From positions 1 through 36,254 of the forward strand of contig CALXWT010000014.1 in the NCBI GenBank assembly GCA_944392445.1: a stretch of 36,254 nucleotides of DNA, written 5' to 3'. The stretch is from an uncultured Clostridia bacterium (GTDB lineage: Bacteria > Bacillota > Clostridia > TANB77 > CAG-508). Below are positions 24,446 through 33,649 of the stretch, piece after piece. Position 1 is the stretch's first letter, and every line of letters starts with the position of its first letter. Both the position numbers and the translations under genes were made by a program. The notes beneath the pieces are model-generated. The model worked only from the letters and a program-made list of their open reading frames with translations, ran no database searches and was not told the origin of the DNA.

Positions 24446-27253
24446 TTATTTTAAATTTTCACTACATCTATGGCAAATTGTAGGATGTTCTTTATCTTGT
24501 CCAACTGTTTCTGAGTACATCCAGCATCTTTCACATTTTTCTCCTGGTGCTTGTTCTACTTTAACTCCAAGTTTTACTTCATCTTTTCTTGCATTTTCTT
24601 CAACCTCTAATGCAGAAACAATAAATACTGTTTGTAATAACTCTAGATTTTCTTTTATAAATTTGTATTGTTCACCTTCGGCATATATTGTGATTTTTGC
24701 ATTTAAAGAATTTCCAATTTTCTTTTCTGCTCTAGCATTTTCTAATTCTTTTGCTACTATATCTTTTAATTTAATTATTTTGTTCCATTTTTCCGTTAAT
24801 TCCTCGTTATCATACATAGCATTTGTTTCTGGATAATTTGTAAGCATTACACTTTCTACTGTTTCAGCCTTTGTATGCTTCATTGCTTTCCAAATTTCTT
24901 CTGCAGTAAATGAAATCATTGGGGCTAAGATTTTTACTAAACTATCTAATATTATGTACATTGTTGTTTGAGCTGCTCTTCTTTCTACAGAATCCTTTTT
25001 AGATGTATATAATCTATCTTTAATTATGTCTAAATAGAAGCTACTCATATCTACTACACAGAATTGATTTATATCATGATAGCAACCTGAGAAATTATAT
25101 TCATCATAATCCTTTAAGCAATCCTTTACTAGTTTATTTAATCTTGTTAGTGCCCATTTATCTATTTCTAGTAAATCTTCATATTTAACTGGTTCATCTG
25201 GATTATAATCACTTGTATTTCCTATTATATATCTTGCTGTATTTCTTATTTTTCTATAAACATCAGAAATTCCTTTTAGTATATCGTCCGAAATGCTTAC
25301 GTCCATTGTGTAATCTGCTGAAAGCACCCATAATCTTAGTATATCTGCTCCATATTTGTTACATACATCTATTGGAGAAATACCATTTCCTAAGCTTTTA
25401 GACATTTTTCTACCTTGACCATCTACTACAAATCCACAACTTAATACTTCTTTGTATGGTGCTATTCCATTTGTTGCAACACTTGTTAATAGTGATGATT
25501 GGAACCATCCTCTATATTGGTCATTTCCCTCTAAGTATAAGTCTGCTGGATATGGAAGTCCACGTTCAACTAAAACGCTTTGATGTGTAGAACCTGAATC
25601 AAACCATACATCCATGATGTATGTTTCTTTTTTGAAATGTGTGCATCCACATTTTTCGCATTTTGAACCTTCTGGCATTAGTTCCTCTTCTGTCATATCA
25701 TACCATGCATTTGAACCTTTTTCTCTAAATATATTTTGAATTTTCTTTATAGACTCCTCTGTAACATAAGGCTCCTCGCAATCTCTGCAATAGAATATAG
25801 GAAGTGGAACTCCCCAAGTACGTTGTCTAGAAATGCACCAGTCGTTTCTGCCTTTTATCATTTCTGACATTCTGTCTTCTCCCCAAGTTGGATGCCATTT
25901 AACAGTTTTTATTGCTTTTAAAACTTCTTCTCTAAAACCATCTACTGATGCAAACCATTGAGGTGTTGCTCTATATATAACTGGCTTTTTACATCTCCAA
26001 CAATGTGGATATGAGTGACTTATTTGTGTTTCTTTTAGTAAATATCCATTTTCAGCAAGCCAGTTTGTTATTTCTTTATTAGATTTAGCATAATACATGC
26101 CTGCAAATGGACCTGCACCTTCTGTTTGATGTCCTTTTGCATCTACTGTAACTACTATTCCTAAATTGTTCTTTTGTCCTGCTAAATAGTCCTCTTTACC
26201 ATAGCCAGGAGCAGTATGTACAGCACCTGTACCTTCTGTTAATTGTACATCTACAGTATCTTCACTACCCATTATTACTATAGAGTCTCTATCTAAAAAT
26301 GGATGCTTGCAAAGTACACCCTCTAGCTCTTTTCCTTTTAATTTTTGTACTTCTTTATAATCTGTTATTTCTGCAATTTTCATTACTTTTTCTACAAGGT
26401 CAGAAGCTATAATGTATCTTTCTGCTGTGTTTCCTTTTACGAAATTAGTATTTTCGCTCTCTTTAACCTCTACTATGCTATAGTCAAAATCTGCTCCAAG
26501 AGATATAGCAAGGTTTCCTGGAAGTGTCCAAGGTGTAGTAGTCCATATAACTATAAAAGTATTTTTGCTATCAAATTTTCCTCTTGAATCCTTTACTGGG
26601 AATTTTACATATATTGATGAACCCGTTACATCTTTATACTCTATTTCTGCTTCTGCTAATGCAGTTTCGCAGTCTGTACACCAATATACAGGCTTTAATC
26701 CTTTATATATATATCCTTTTTTATACATATCTCCAAATACGCCAATTTGTCTTGCTTCCATTTTTGGATCGTAAGTTATATAAGGATGTTCCCAATCACC
26801 CAATACACCAAGTCTTTTAAAGCCCTCAGTTTGAACATCTTTGTAATTGCTTGTAAATTCTTTACAAGTATCTCTAAATTTTGTTACTGGTATTTTACTT
26901 CTATCTAGTCCTAATTTTTCTATAGCTTTTTTCTCTGTTGGCATACCATGCGTATCGTAACCTGGTATGTATGGAGAATAGTATCCTCTTAAAGATTTAT
27001 ACCTAACTATAGTATCTTTTAATATTTTATTTAAAGCATGTCCAGCATGAATTTCGCCGTTAGCATAAGGAGGTCCATCATGTAAAACAAAACTTTCATG
27101 TCCCTCGTTTTTCTTTAATATTTTTTCATACAAATCGTTTTCAAAAATCTCTTTTTGAATTTGTGGCTCTCTTTCTGGCAGACTGGCTCTCATTGGAAAG
27201 TCTGTACTTGGTAAGTTTAAAGTTTTTCCATAATCCATTTTTTCTTCACTCAT
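24446..27253 (-). CDS. ileS: Isoleucyl-tRNA synthetase
   Basis: Charges tRNA-Ile. The 935-residue class I synthetase has the HIGH-type motif HAGH at 69-72 (PPYANGEIHAGHALNK), KMSKS in GRKMSKSLGNG about two thirds along, an editing domain with TTPWTLPGN, and a C-terminal zinc finger CERCWMYS...CHRCSENL. That C-terminus marks the bacterial type usually sensitive to mupirocin. AAGGGGG precedes the ATG. It is controlled by the T-box leader upstream, so expression should rise when uncharged tRNA-Ile accumulates. An extra palindrome lies between the leader terminator and the start codon. Confidence 0.98.
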   Translation of the reverse strand: MSEEKMDYGKTLNLPSTDFPMRASLPEREPQIQKEIFENDLYEKILKKNEGHESFVLHDGPPYANGEIHAGHALNKILKDTIVRYKSLRGYYSPYIPGYDTHGMPTEKKAIEKLGLDRSKIPVTKFRDTCKEFTSNYKDVQTEGFKRLGVLGDWEHPYITYDPKMEARQIGVFGDMYKKGYIYKGLKPVYWCTDCETALAEAEIEYKDVTGSSIYVKFPVKDSRGKFDSKNTFIVIWTTTPWTLPGNLAISLGADFDYSIVEVKESENTNFVKGNTAERYIIASDLVEKVMKIAEITDYKEVQKLKGKELEGVLCKHPFLDRDSIVIMGSEDTVDVQLTEGTGAVHTAPGYGKEDYLAGQKNNLGIVVTVDAKGHQTEGAGPFAGMYYAKSNKEITNWLAENGYLLKETQISHSYPHCWRCKKPVIYRATPQWFASVDGFREEVLKAIKTVKWHPTWGEDRMSEMIKGRNDWCISRQRTWGVPLPIFYCRDCEEPYVTEESIKKIQNIFREKGSNAWYDMTEEELMPEGSKCEKCGCTHFKKETYIMDVWFDSGSTHQSVLVERGLPYPADLYLEGNDQYRGWFQSSLLTSVATNGIAPYKEVLSCGFVVDGQGRKMSKSLGNGISPIDVCNKYGADILRLWVLSADYTMDVSISDDILKGISDVYRKIRNTARYIIGNTSDYNPDEPVKYEDLLEIDKWALTRLNKLVKDCLKDYDEYNFSGCYHDINQFCVVDMSSFYLDIIKDRLYTSKKDSVERRAAQTTMYIILDSLVKILAPMISFTAEEIWKAMKHTKAETVESVMLTNYPETNAMYDNEELTEKWNKIIKLKDIVAKELENARAEKKIGNSLNAKITIYAEGEQYKFIKENLELLQTVFIVSALEVEENARKDEVKLGVKVEQAPGEKCERCWMYSETVGQDKEHPTICHRCSENLK

Positions 27254-27291
27254 TTTTTATGCCCCCTTGTTAAATACAATTCTATTCTAAT

Positions 27292-27414
27292 GTTGGAAAA
27301 GAATTAAATTTTAGCTAGGAAAACGAATTTGAAATTTATGAGGCGTACTTTTTGTACGTTGATTAAATTTCAAATGAAGTTTGACAACGCTAAAATTGTA
27401 ATTATTTTTCAACG
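27292..27414. repeat. AT-rich palindromic element in the ileS leader
   Basis: Left arm GTTGGAAAAGAATTAAATTTTAGC and its imperfect complement ending TATTTTTCAAC form the ends; inner arms CGAATTTGAAATTTA and TAAATTTCAAAT are a second pair around a GTAC dyad. It lies after the T-box terminator and about 40 bases before the ileS start. A minimal relative is seen at 20543-20580. Confidence 0.65.
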
Positions 27415-27418
27415 CGTA

Positions 27419-27715
27419 TAAAAAAGCTACTTCGTTCTAACTAGGACGAAATAGCTTTAATTTCCGTGGTACCACCTATTTTAAAAGAATATATATAAAT
27501 TTTATTCTTCTCACTCATTATCTTTAACGCAGATTTACGGCTTAATTTACTAAAGTTTTTTGCACTTTTATGAAAAATGCTTTATACTTTTTCAAATAAG
27601 CTACTAAAAGGTGATAATAAATATATCCTTATTTACCAATTCTCAGCTTTCTTGGCTCTCTGTAAAATGTAATTATATTTACCGTGTCCTTTATCTTTGT
27701 ATTTGAATTTCAATA
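27419..27715 (-). promoter_or_regulatory. T-box riboswitch of ileS (tRNA-Ile sensing)
   Basis: On the minus strand the highly conserved T-box sequence AGGTGGTACCACGGAA lies at 27462-27477, followed by a terminator hairpin (AAAGCTA...TAGCTTTTTT, 27419-27458). Upstream, stem I shows the AGAGAGCC motif (complement of about 27650-27660) and CTGAGAATTGG. A candidate isoleucine specifier ATC lies at 27613-27615 in the 3' side of stem I; its placement is by eye. Uncharged tRNA-Ile would stabilise the antiterminator and permit ileS transcription. Confidence 0.93.
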
Positions 27716-27720
27716 AAAAT

Positions 27721-27749
27721 ATATTATCACATTTTTACGTAAAGTGCAA
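27721..27749 (-). promoter_or_regulatory. Sigma-A promoter of the ileS leader
   Basis: Minus strand: -35 TTGCAC (27744-27749), exact 17-bp spacer, extended -10 TGATAATAT (TAATAT at 27721-27726). It starts the T-box transcript at about 27714 and lies about 20 bases after the glmU stop. Confidence 0.75.
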
Positions 27750-27770
27750 GGGAAATTTTGAGAAATTTCC

Positions 27771-29033
27771 TTATTTTTTATTCCAATCTTCTTTGTTTGT
27801 TTGTCTCTGTCTTGCTATTGCTAAAGCATAGTCTGGAACATCATCTGTTATTGTAGAACCCGCTGCAATAAAAGTTTCATTACCTATATTTACCGGTGCA
27901 ACTAGGTTTGAGTTTGAACCAATAAATGAATGATTTCCAATTATTGTTTTACTTTTATGAAATCCATCATAATTACAAGTTATTGTTCCACAACCGATAT
28001 TACATTTTTCTCCAACTTCACAATCTCCTAGGTAAATGAAGTGTGGAACTTTTGTGCCTTCTCCTATAATTGCCTTTTTAATTTCTACAAAGTTACCTAT
28101 TTTAACATTATTTGCTAACTTGCAACCCTCTCTAATGTATGCATTTGGTCCAATTTCACAATCTTCTCCAATTTCCACATCTGATTTTATTGTTGTATTT
28201 GGATGTATTACAGTGTCCATTCCTATTTTTACATCATCATAAATATATGTAGTATTTACATCCTCTATTGTTACACCATTTTTCATGTGCTCTGTATTTA
28301 TTCTCATTTGCAATACTTTTGTAAGCATTTCTAGTTGAATTCTATCATTTATACCAAGTATTTCTGTATTGTCTTCTACTACAACTGCACCAGTTTTAAG
28401 ACCTTTTTTATTCATAATTCCTATTACATCTGTTATATAATATTCTCCTTGTGCATTATTAGGCTTAATTTCATCTAATGCTGATAGTAATTCTTCTATA
28501 TCAAAACAATATATTCCTGCATTTATTTCTTTTATTTCTTTTTGCTCGTCTGTAGTATCTTTTTCTTCTACTATTGCTAAAACATTGCCTCCTTCGTCCC
28601 TAATTATTCTTCCATAGCCTTTTGGATTATCATAAATAGCTGTTAGCAATGTTGCATATTCTTTATTCTCTATACTTTTTTCTATTAGTTTATTTAAAGT
28701 TTCTGGTCTTATTAAAGGTACATCACCATTTAATACTAAAACTTTGCCTTTCTTACCTTGTAAATATTCTTTTGCCATTAGTACAGCATGACCTGTACCC
28801 ATCATATCTTCTTGAAATGCGTATTTTACGGTGTCTCCTAAAACTGCCATAACTTCTTCTTTTTGATATCCTACAACTGCTACAATGTCATTTACACCTG
28901 CATTTTTTGCATTTTCAACTGCTCTTTTTACAACTTCCTTTCCAAAAATCTTTTGTACTAATTTAGACTTTTTCGATTTCATTCTAGTGCCTTTACCTGC
29001 TGCCATTACAATCGCCATAATGTTATTTTCCAT
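27771..29033 (-). CDS. glmU: Bifunctional N-acetylglucosamine-1-phosphate uridyltransferase / glucosamine-1-phosphate acetyltransferase, shortened
   Basis: Makes UDP-N-acetylglucosamine for peptidoglycan. The N-terminal uridyltransferase domain (about 1-230) has VMAAGKGTRMKSKKSK, GTGHAVLMA, NGDVPLI and GEYYITDVI. The C-terminal left-handed beta-helix acetyltransferase domain has KIGNFVEIKKA, HFIYLGDCEVG with the catalytic His, CGTITCNYDG and LAIARQRQTNKEDW. At 420 residues it is about 35 short of usual. By recalled comparison with Bacillus GlmU the loss is two helix coils just before YIREGCKLANNVKIGNF, leaving the catalytic residues. The frame is intact, so it is probably functional. AAGGAGG lies rather far (14 bases) from the ATG. 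Confidence 0.95.
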   Translation of the reverse strand: MENNIMAIVMAAGKGTRMKSKKSKLVQKIFGKEVVKRAVENAKNAGVNDIVAVVGYQKEEVMAVLGDTVKYAFQEDMMGTGHAVLMAKEYLQGKKGKVLVLNGDVPLIRPETLNKLIEKSIENKEYATLLTAIYDNPKGYGRIIRDEGGNVLAIVEEKDTTDEQKEIKEINAGIYCFDIEELLSALDEIKPNNAQGEYYITDVIGIMNKKGLKTGAVVVEDNTEILGINDRIQLEMLTKVLQMRINTEHMKNGVTIEDVNTTYIYDDVKIGMDTVIHPNTTIKSDVEIGEDCEIGPNAYIREGCKLANNVKIGNFVEIKKAIIGEGTKVPHFIYLGDCEVGEKCNIGCGTITCNYDGFHKSKTIIGNHSFIGSNSNLVAPVNIGNETFIAAGSTITDDVPDYALAIARQRQTNKEDWNKK

Positions 29034-29124
29034 ATTTTAATTTCATTCCTCCTTAAGACTTAGGTTGTGTTATTTTATAAAGTTTATTTAATATATTTTA
29101 TGTTCCTTTTTTAGGAACGTTATC

Positions 29125-29153
29125 ATTTTATCACATTAACATTTTTTTTGCAA
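29125..29153 (-). promoter_or_regulatory. Probable sigma-A promoter of glmU
   Basis: Minus strand: -35 TTGCAA (29148-29153), exact 17-bp spacer, extended -10 TGATAAAAT (TAAAAT at 29125-29130). A GTTCC...GGAAC hairpin (29102-29118) lies just downstream in the leader. Confidence 0.5.
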
Positions 29154-29168
29154 ATTTTTATTTTTTAG

Positions 29169-29198
29169 TCATAACTTCGAATTCTATTAATATACATT
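29169..29198 (+). promoter_or_regulatory. Probable sigma-E promoter of spoIVA
   Basis: TCATAAC at 29169-29175 fits the sigma-E -35 pattern KMATATT at five of seven positions. A 15-bp spacer leads to TATACATT (29191-29198), which fits the -10 CATACAMT at six of eight. The spoIVA start follows about 45 bases later. Sigma-E control of spoIVA is established in Bacillus. Confidence 0.5.
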
Positions 29199-29242
29199 AA
29201 ATAAAGTTTAGTACAAACATTTTTAAGGAGGTTATATATTTA

Positions 29243-30724
29243 ATGGAGGAGAATTTAAAATTATATCAAGATATAGCAAATCGTACCCAAGGAGATATTT
29301 ATGTTGGAGTAGTTGGTCCTGTAAGAACTGGTAAATCTACATTTATTAAGCGCTTTATGGATTTACTGGTAATTCCTAATATTGATAATGAGTATAAAAG
29401 GGAACGTGCAAGAGATGAGCTTCCTCAAAGTGCAGGTGGCAGAACAATTATGACCACAGAGCCAAAATTTGTTCCAAATGAAGCTGTGGAAATAACTATT
29501 GGAAATAACTTAAAACTAAAAACTCGTTTAGTAGACTGTGTTGGTTATTTAGTAAATAATGCCATAGGCTACTTAGAAGACGATATGCCTAGAATGGTTA
29601 AAACTCCATGGTTTGATGATGAAATTCCTTTTGAGCAAGCTGCCGAAATTGGAACTAAAAAGGTTATTGAAGAACATTCTACTATTGGTATTTTGGTCAC
29701 AACAGATGGCAGTATTACCGATATTCCAAGAGAGGATTATGTTCAAGCTGAAGAAAGAGTTGTAAAAGAGTTAAAAGCATTAAACAAGCCATTTGTTATA
29801 GTGTTAAACTCAGATGACCCATTTTCTGATTATACTAAAAACCTTGCTAAAGACTTAGAAGAAAAGTATCAAACTTCGGTTATTCCTACAGATTGTTCAC
29901 GACTTGATTTGGAAGATATAAATGACATTTTTGGAAAAATACTTTACGAATTTCCTATAGAAAAAATGAATATTAACTTTCCAAAGTGGGTAGATGGATT
30001 ATCGGATTCGCATTGGTTAAAAGAAGAATTATATTCTGAAATAAAAGATGCTTTTTCTGATATTCGTATTCTTAAACAAGTAGATACTGGAATAGCCAAA
30101 CTTCAAAATACTAAAATAATTAATAATACAAACATTAGTGAAATTAAACTTGGTGAAGGTTCTATAAATATTACTGTAAATTTATATGACGAATTATTTT
30201 ATAAAATACTTACCGAAATTTCTGGGGTTGAAATTAGTAATGAGGGAGATTTATTCTCTACAATTACCACTCTGGCAGAGACTAAGAAAGAATATGACAA
30301 GATAGCAAATGCTTTAGAAGAAGTAAAAGCAACAGGCTATGGAATTGTAACTCCATCGATAGATGAACTAATACTTGATGAACCTGAAATAATTAAACAA
30401 GGCTCAAGGTTTGGTGTAAAATTACGTGCACGTGCCCCATCAATTCACTTAATTAAGGCCGAAATAGAAACAGAAGTATCACCTATAGTAGGTAGTGAAA
30501 AACAGTCTGAGGAATTAGTAAATTATCTGCTTTCTAACTTTGAAGATGACCCTACGAAAATTTGGGAATCTAATATTTTTGGTAGAAGCTTGCATGAGCT
30601 TGTAAACGAGGGCTTACAAACTAAACTTGCTAAGATGCCGGTAGATGCACAAGCAAAATTACAAGAAACCCTAGAAAGAATTGTAAATGAGGGCAGTGGC
30701 GGATTGATTTGCATTATATTATAA
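29243..30724 (+). CDS. spoIVA: Stage IV sporulation protein A (spore coat ATPase)
   Basis: Mother-cell ATPase that polymerises on the forespore surface as the base layer of the coat. The 493-residue length is typical. The Walker A motif GPVRTGKST spans about 25-33 (Lys31), with RTIMTTEPKFVP and LKTRLVDCVGYLV as GTPase-like switch and Walker B regions. The C-terminus ends GSGGLICIIL, a conserved SpoIVA tail. AAGGAGG supports the ATG. It stands alone between divergent glmU and a convergent hypothetical gene. Confidence 0.98.
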   Translation: MEENLKLYQDIANRTQGDIYVGVVGPVRTGKSTFIKRFMDLLVIPNIDNEYKRERARDELPQSAGGRTIMTTEPKFVPNEAVEITIGNNLKLKTRLVDCVGYLVNNAIGYLEDDMPRMVKTPWFDDEIPFEQAAEIGTKKVIEEHSTIGILVTTDGSITDIPREDYVQAEERVVKELKALNKPFVIVLNSDDPFSDYTKNLAKDLEEKYQTSVIPTDCSRLDLEDINDIFGKILYEFPIEKMNINFPKWVDGLSDSHWLKEELYSEIKDAFSDIRILKQVDTGIAKLQNTKIINNTNISEIKLGEGSINITVNLYDELFYKILTEISGVEISNEGDLFSTITTLAETKKEYDKIANALEEVKATGYGIVTPSIDELILDEPEIIKQGSRFGVKLRARAPSIHLIKAEIETEVSPIVGSEKQSEELVNYLLSNFEDDPTKIWESNIFGRSLHELVNEGLQTKLAKMPVDAQAKLQETLERIVNEGSGGLICIIL

Positions 30725-30760
30725 CAATTAGAAAATGAGTTTAAATTTATATTTTATTTC

Positions 30761-30954
30761 AGGTTAGAGTAGGCTTCTAAAAAAAGTATTTCAAATATGT
30801 CGGTCCAGCTACTTTTTTGTAGAAATTCTAAAATAATTTTATGGCACCCTTCCATCAGAGATGAACTCTTTCCATAAAATTATTTAAGAATTTCTAACTC
30901 AAAGTACTCTCCATTCCATATTTTCATACTTTTTTTAGAAGCCTACTCTAACCT
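30761..30954 (+). repeat. 194-bp palindromic element, family CGGTCCAGCT, copy 2
   Basis: Terminal arms 30761-30789 and 30926-30954 are a perfect 29-bp inverted repeat. Inner arms 30819-30844 and 30872-30898 are nearly perfect and built on GTAGAAATTCTA. It shares CGGTCCAGCT, TAGAAATTCTA and CTCTCCATTCCATATTTTCA with the element at 18787-19008. It lies between the convergent spoIVA and 30996-31676 genes and may serve as a two-way terminator. Confidence 0.88.
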
Positions 30955-30995
30955 AACTAGAACAATGTAAAGATTAGACCTATTTTCTTATAACA

Positions 30996-31676
30996 CTAAT
31001 CTACTCTTTTATACGAAAATGTATATATTCCTTCTACTCCCCATAGTGCACCTTGTGCTGCACTAGTTGTTTCTAATCTTAACGTTATGCTATTATCATC
31101 ATTAAGTGTTATTGTTCCATTTCCGCTTGTTCCCCAGTTATCTGTGTACGTAAATGTTCCTGTATTTCCCTCTAATGTTACTTCTATGTCATCTAAATGT
31201 CCTTCTCTTTGTGTTGGTGCTGGGCTTATTACTGTAAAATCAAATTTTATAGTATTTTGAAAATATCTTTCTACATCTAGTTCCACAATATTTGTATTTA
31301 TTTCAGATTGCATTTGACTTTCAAACTCTTCGTCTGTTATTTCATTATCCTCTCGTCTATCCATTATCTCGTCTATATGCTCGCTATTACGATATGCCTC
31401 TTCGCTAATAAACCAATTTCCTACATAGTCTATTGTTGTTCCTTCACTTGTATCTGTTGTAGTAGGATTTATTTGTGTTTGGTTTGTAGCAATTTCATTT
31501 TCGTTAGTAGTATTAGAATTTGACTCATTTGTTATTTTATTTTCTTCTTGAACTATTTCCGTATTTGTGCTACCAAGTTCATTTAAGCTTTTATTTGCAT
31601 CCCATAATGCATATCCAAATATTGCTACAATCACTAAAATAATTACTATAAAGATAATAACATTAACTCTTTTCAT
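30996..31676 (-). CDS. Membrane-anchored hypothetical protein with Asn/Thr-rich linker
   Basis: A 226-residue protein not recognised as any family. It has one N-terminal membrane anchor (about 6-27, no lipobox Cys), a low-complexity linker rich in Asn, Thr and Glu (about 38-80), then a small extracytoplasmic domain beginning IDYVGNWFISEEAYRN and ending in a beta-rich part with GTFTYTDNWGTSGNGTITLNDDNSITLRLE. The last part looks like a small beta-barrel or lipocalin-like fold, which is inference. GGAGGAG lies upstream of the ATG. It is convergent with spoIVA and divergent from the ger operon. Confidence 0.8.
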   Translation of the reverse strand: MKRVNVIIFIVIILVIVAIFGYALWDANKSLNELGSTNTEIVQEENKITNESNSNTTNENEIATNQTQINPTTTDTSEGTTIDYVGNWFISEEAYRNSEHIDEIMDRREDNEITDEEFESQMQSEINTNIVELDVERYFQNTIKFDFTVISPAPTQREGHLDDIEVTLEGNTGTFTYTDNWGTSGNGTITLNDDNSITLRLETTSAAQGALWGVEGIYTFSYKRVD

Positions 31677-31891
31677 AAATTAAACTCCTCCATTATATAT
31701 TTTTAAACAATTTAAATTCATATTTAATTACAAATTTAGTATATCATAAAGTTTTTAAAAATACTACATTTTTTTATTTTTATACATATTTTCTTTTTTT
31801 TGGGAAAATATATACTAAATAATTTTATTTTTTAGAGAAAAGATTTGTGCCCTTTTATACTAAACAGGGCAAGAAAGGATACATGTTTTTT

Positions 31892-33649
31892 ATGAAAATA
31901 GTAAATACATTTAAGAAAATATTTTTTCCTATAGAAGAGCCCTCTCACGACTTTTCTCTTCCTGCAAATGATGATTCGTCTAGTAGTTTAGAAACTAATA
32001 AAAGTAGTACCGCACAATCAAACAGTAATTTTTCTAATAGAAACACTACTAATGCCTCCAACATAATATCTGATGAATTTAGTGATATTAAAGAAATTTT
32101 TCCTAGTATAGATGTGAATATTGAATATATAAAAGTTAAATACAATCTTTTAATAAATAGTGATATTGTTCTTCGCGAATTTCTTTTAACTGCAAGAAAT
32201 AAGCAGTATAGAGCCTTTTTACTTTTTATAGATGGCATGACAGATATGGATTTAGTTAATAATTATGTTCTAAAACCTTTAATGCTTAAAAATAATGCAA
32301 ATTCTTTTGATGGAAATCAAAATCAGGTTGTTTCCGAGGCTGTAACAAACAATATTACTGTAAGAAAAGTCAAAAAGTTTAATATTAAAGAATATATTTT
32401 AAATTGCTTGCTTCCTCAGAATAACATAAAACAACAAAAAGAGTTTAAAGAAATTTTTTCTAGTGTTAATTCGGGAAACTGTGCTCTTTTTATTGATACT
32501 TTAGATATTGCCTTTGACATTGACGTTAAGGGATTTAAAACAAGAGCCATCAATAAACCAGAAAATGAAGTAGTCCTTAGAGGTCCACAAGAAGCTTTTG
32601 TTGAAAATCTTCGTACTAATACTTCACTTATTAGAAGAATTATTAACAATGAAAATTTAATTATGGAAAATATTCGAGTTGGAACAGTTAGTAAGACTGT
32701 TTGTTCTGTTTGCTATATGCAAAATATTGCAAACGATGACCTTGTTGCTGAAGTAAAGTATAGACTTAACAATATTGATATCGATTATTTGGTTTCTTCT
32801 GGTCAGTTAGAACAACTTTTAGAAGATAACACAAAATATAGCTTACCTCAAATTATTTCTACAGAAAGACCTGACAAGACTTCAACTTATTTATTAGAAG
32901 GTAGAGTTATTGTACTTGTAAACGGCAGTCCATATGCTTTAATTGTGCCAGCCGTATTTGTAGATTTTTTAGAGTCTTCGGAAGATAATAATATTAAATT
33001 TCAATTTGCAAATTTGTTAAAAATTATAAGAATTGCATCTTTTTTAATAACTTTACTTTTGCCAGGAATTTATGTGGCTATAACTAGTTTTCATCTAGAA
33101 TTTATTCCTACAGAATTATTATTTGCTATAGTGGCTTCTCGTGCATCAGTTCCTTTTTCAATTATTTTCGAGATAATTATTATGGAACTATCTTTCGAAC
33201 TTATTCGTGAAGCCGGTTTAAGAGTTCCAAGTCCAATTGGCCCTACTATAGGTATAATTGGTGCTTTAATTATTGGCCAATCTGCCGTTGAAGCTGGTAT
33301 TGTTAGTCCTATTTTAATAATAATTGTTGCAATAACTGGTATTACTTCTTTTGCTATTCCAGACTACTACCTTGCATTTCACTGTAGAATATGGCGTTTT
33401 GTGTACATTATTTTTGGCTACCTTGCTGGTTTACTTGGCATTGCTTTTGCTTCGTTTATTCATATTCTTATTGCAACCAAGGTTCAATCTTTTGGAGTAT
33501 CGTATTTGGAGCCATATATTCCATCTAAATGGCATCTTTCTAGTGGGTTATTCAATAAACCAATTTGGAAAAGGGAGAAAAGAGAAGATTTTCTTGACAC
33601 TAAGAAAAAAGATAAGCAAGAACATATTAGTATGAAGTGGAGGTCCTAA
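31892..33649 (+). CDS. Spore germination receptor subunit A (GerA/GerKA family)
   Basis: A-subunit of a nutrient germinant receptor in the inner spore membrane. A hydrophilic N-terminal half (Ser/Asn-rich at 12-65) is followed by about five membrane segments. Family stretches: LFIDGMTD, IRRIINNENLIMENIRVG, GRVIVLVNGSPYALIVPA, and FELIREAGLRVPSPIGPTIGIIGALIIGQSAVEAGIVSP. The start is uncertain: GTG at 31847 (weak ribosome site), ATG at 31883 (too close to AAAGGA) or ATG at 31892; the last gives the usual N-terminus MKIVNTFKKIFFP. Its stop overlaps the next start (TAATG). The germinant is unknown. Confidence 0.93.
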   Translation: MKIVNTFKKIFFPIEEPSHDFSLPANDDSSSSLETNKSSTAQSNSNFSNRNTTNASNIISDEFSDIKEIFPSIDVNIEYIKVKYNLLINSDIVLREFLLTARNKQYRAFLLFIDGMTDMDLVNNYVLKPLMLKNNANSFDGNQNQVVSEAVTNNITVRKVKKFNIKEYILNCLLPQNNIKQQKEFKEIFSSVNSGNCALFIDTLDIAFDIDVKGFKTRAINKPENEVVLRGPQEAFVENLRTNTSLIRRIINNENLIMENIRVGTVSKTVCSVCYMQNIANDDLVAEVKYRLNNIDIDYLVSSGQLEQLLEDNTKYSLPQIISTERPDKTSTYLLEGRVIVLVNGSPYALIVPAVFVDFLESSEDNNIKFQFANLLKIIRIASFLITLLLPGIYVAITSFHLEFIPTELLFAIVASRASVPFSIIFEIIIMELSFELIREAGLRVPSPIGPTIGIIGALIIGQSAVEAGIVSPILIIIVAITGITSFAIPDYYLAFHCRIWRFVYIIFGYLAGLLGIAFASFIHILIATKVQSFGVSYLEPYIPSKWHLSSGLFNKPIWKREKREDFLDTKKKDKQEHISMKWRS

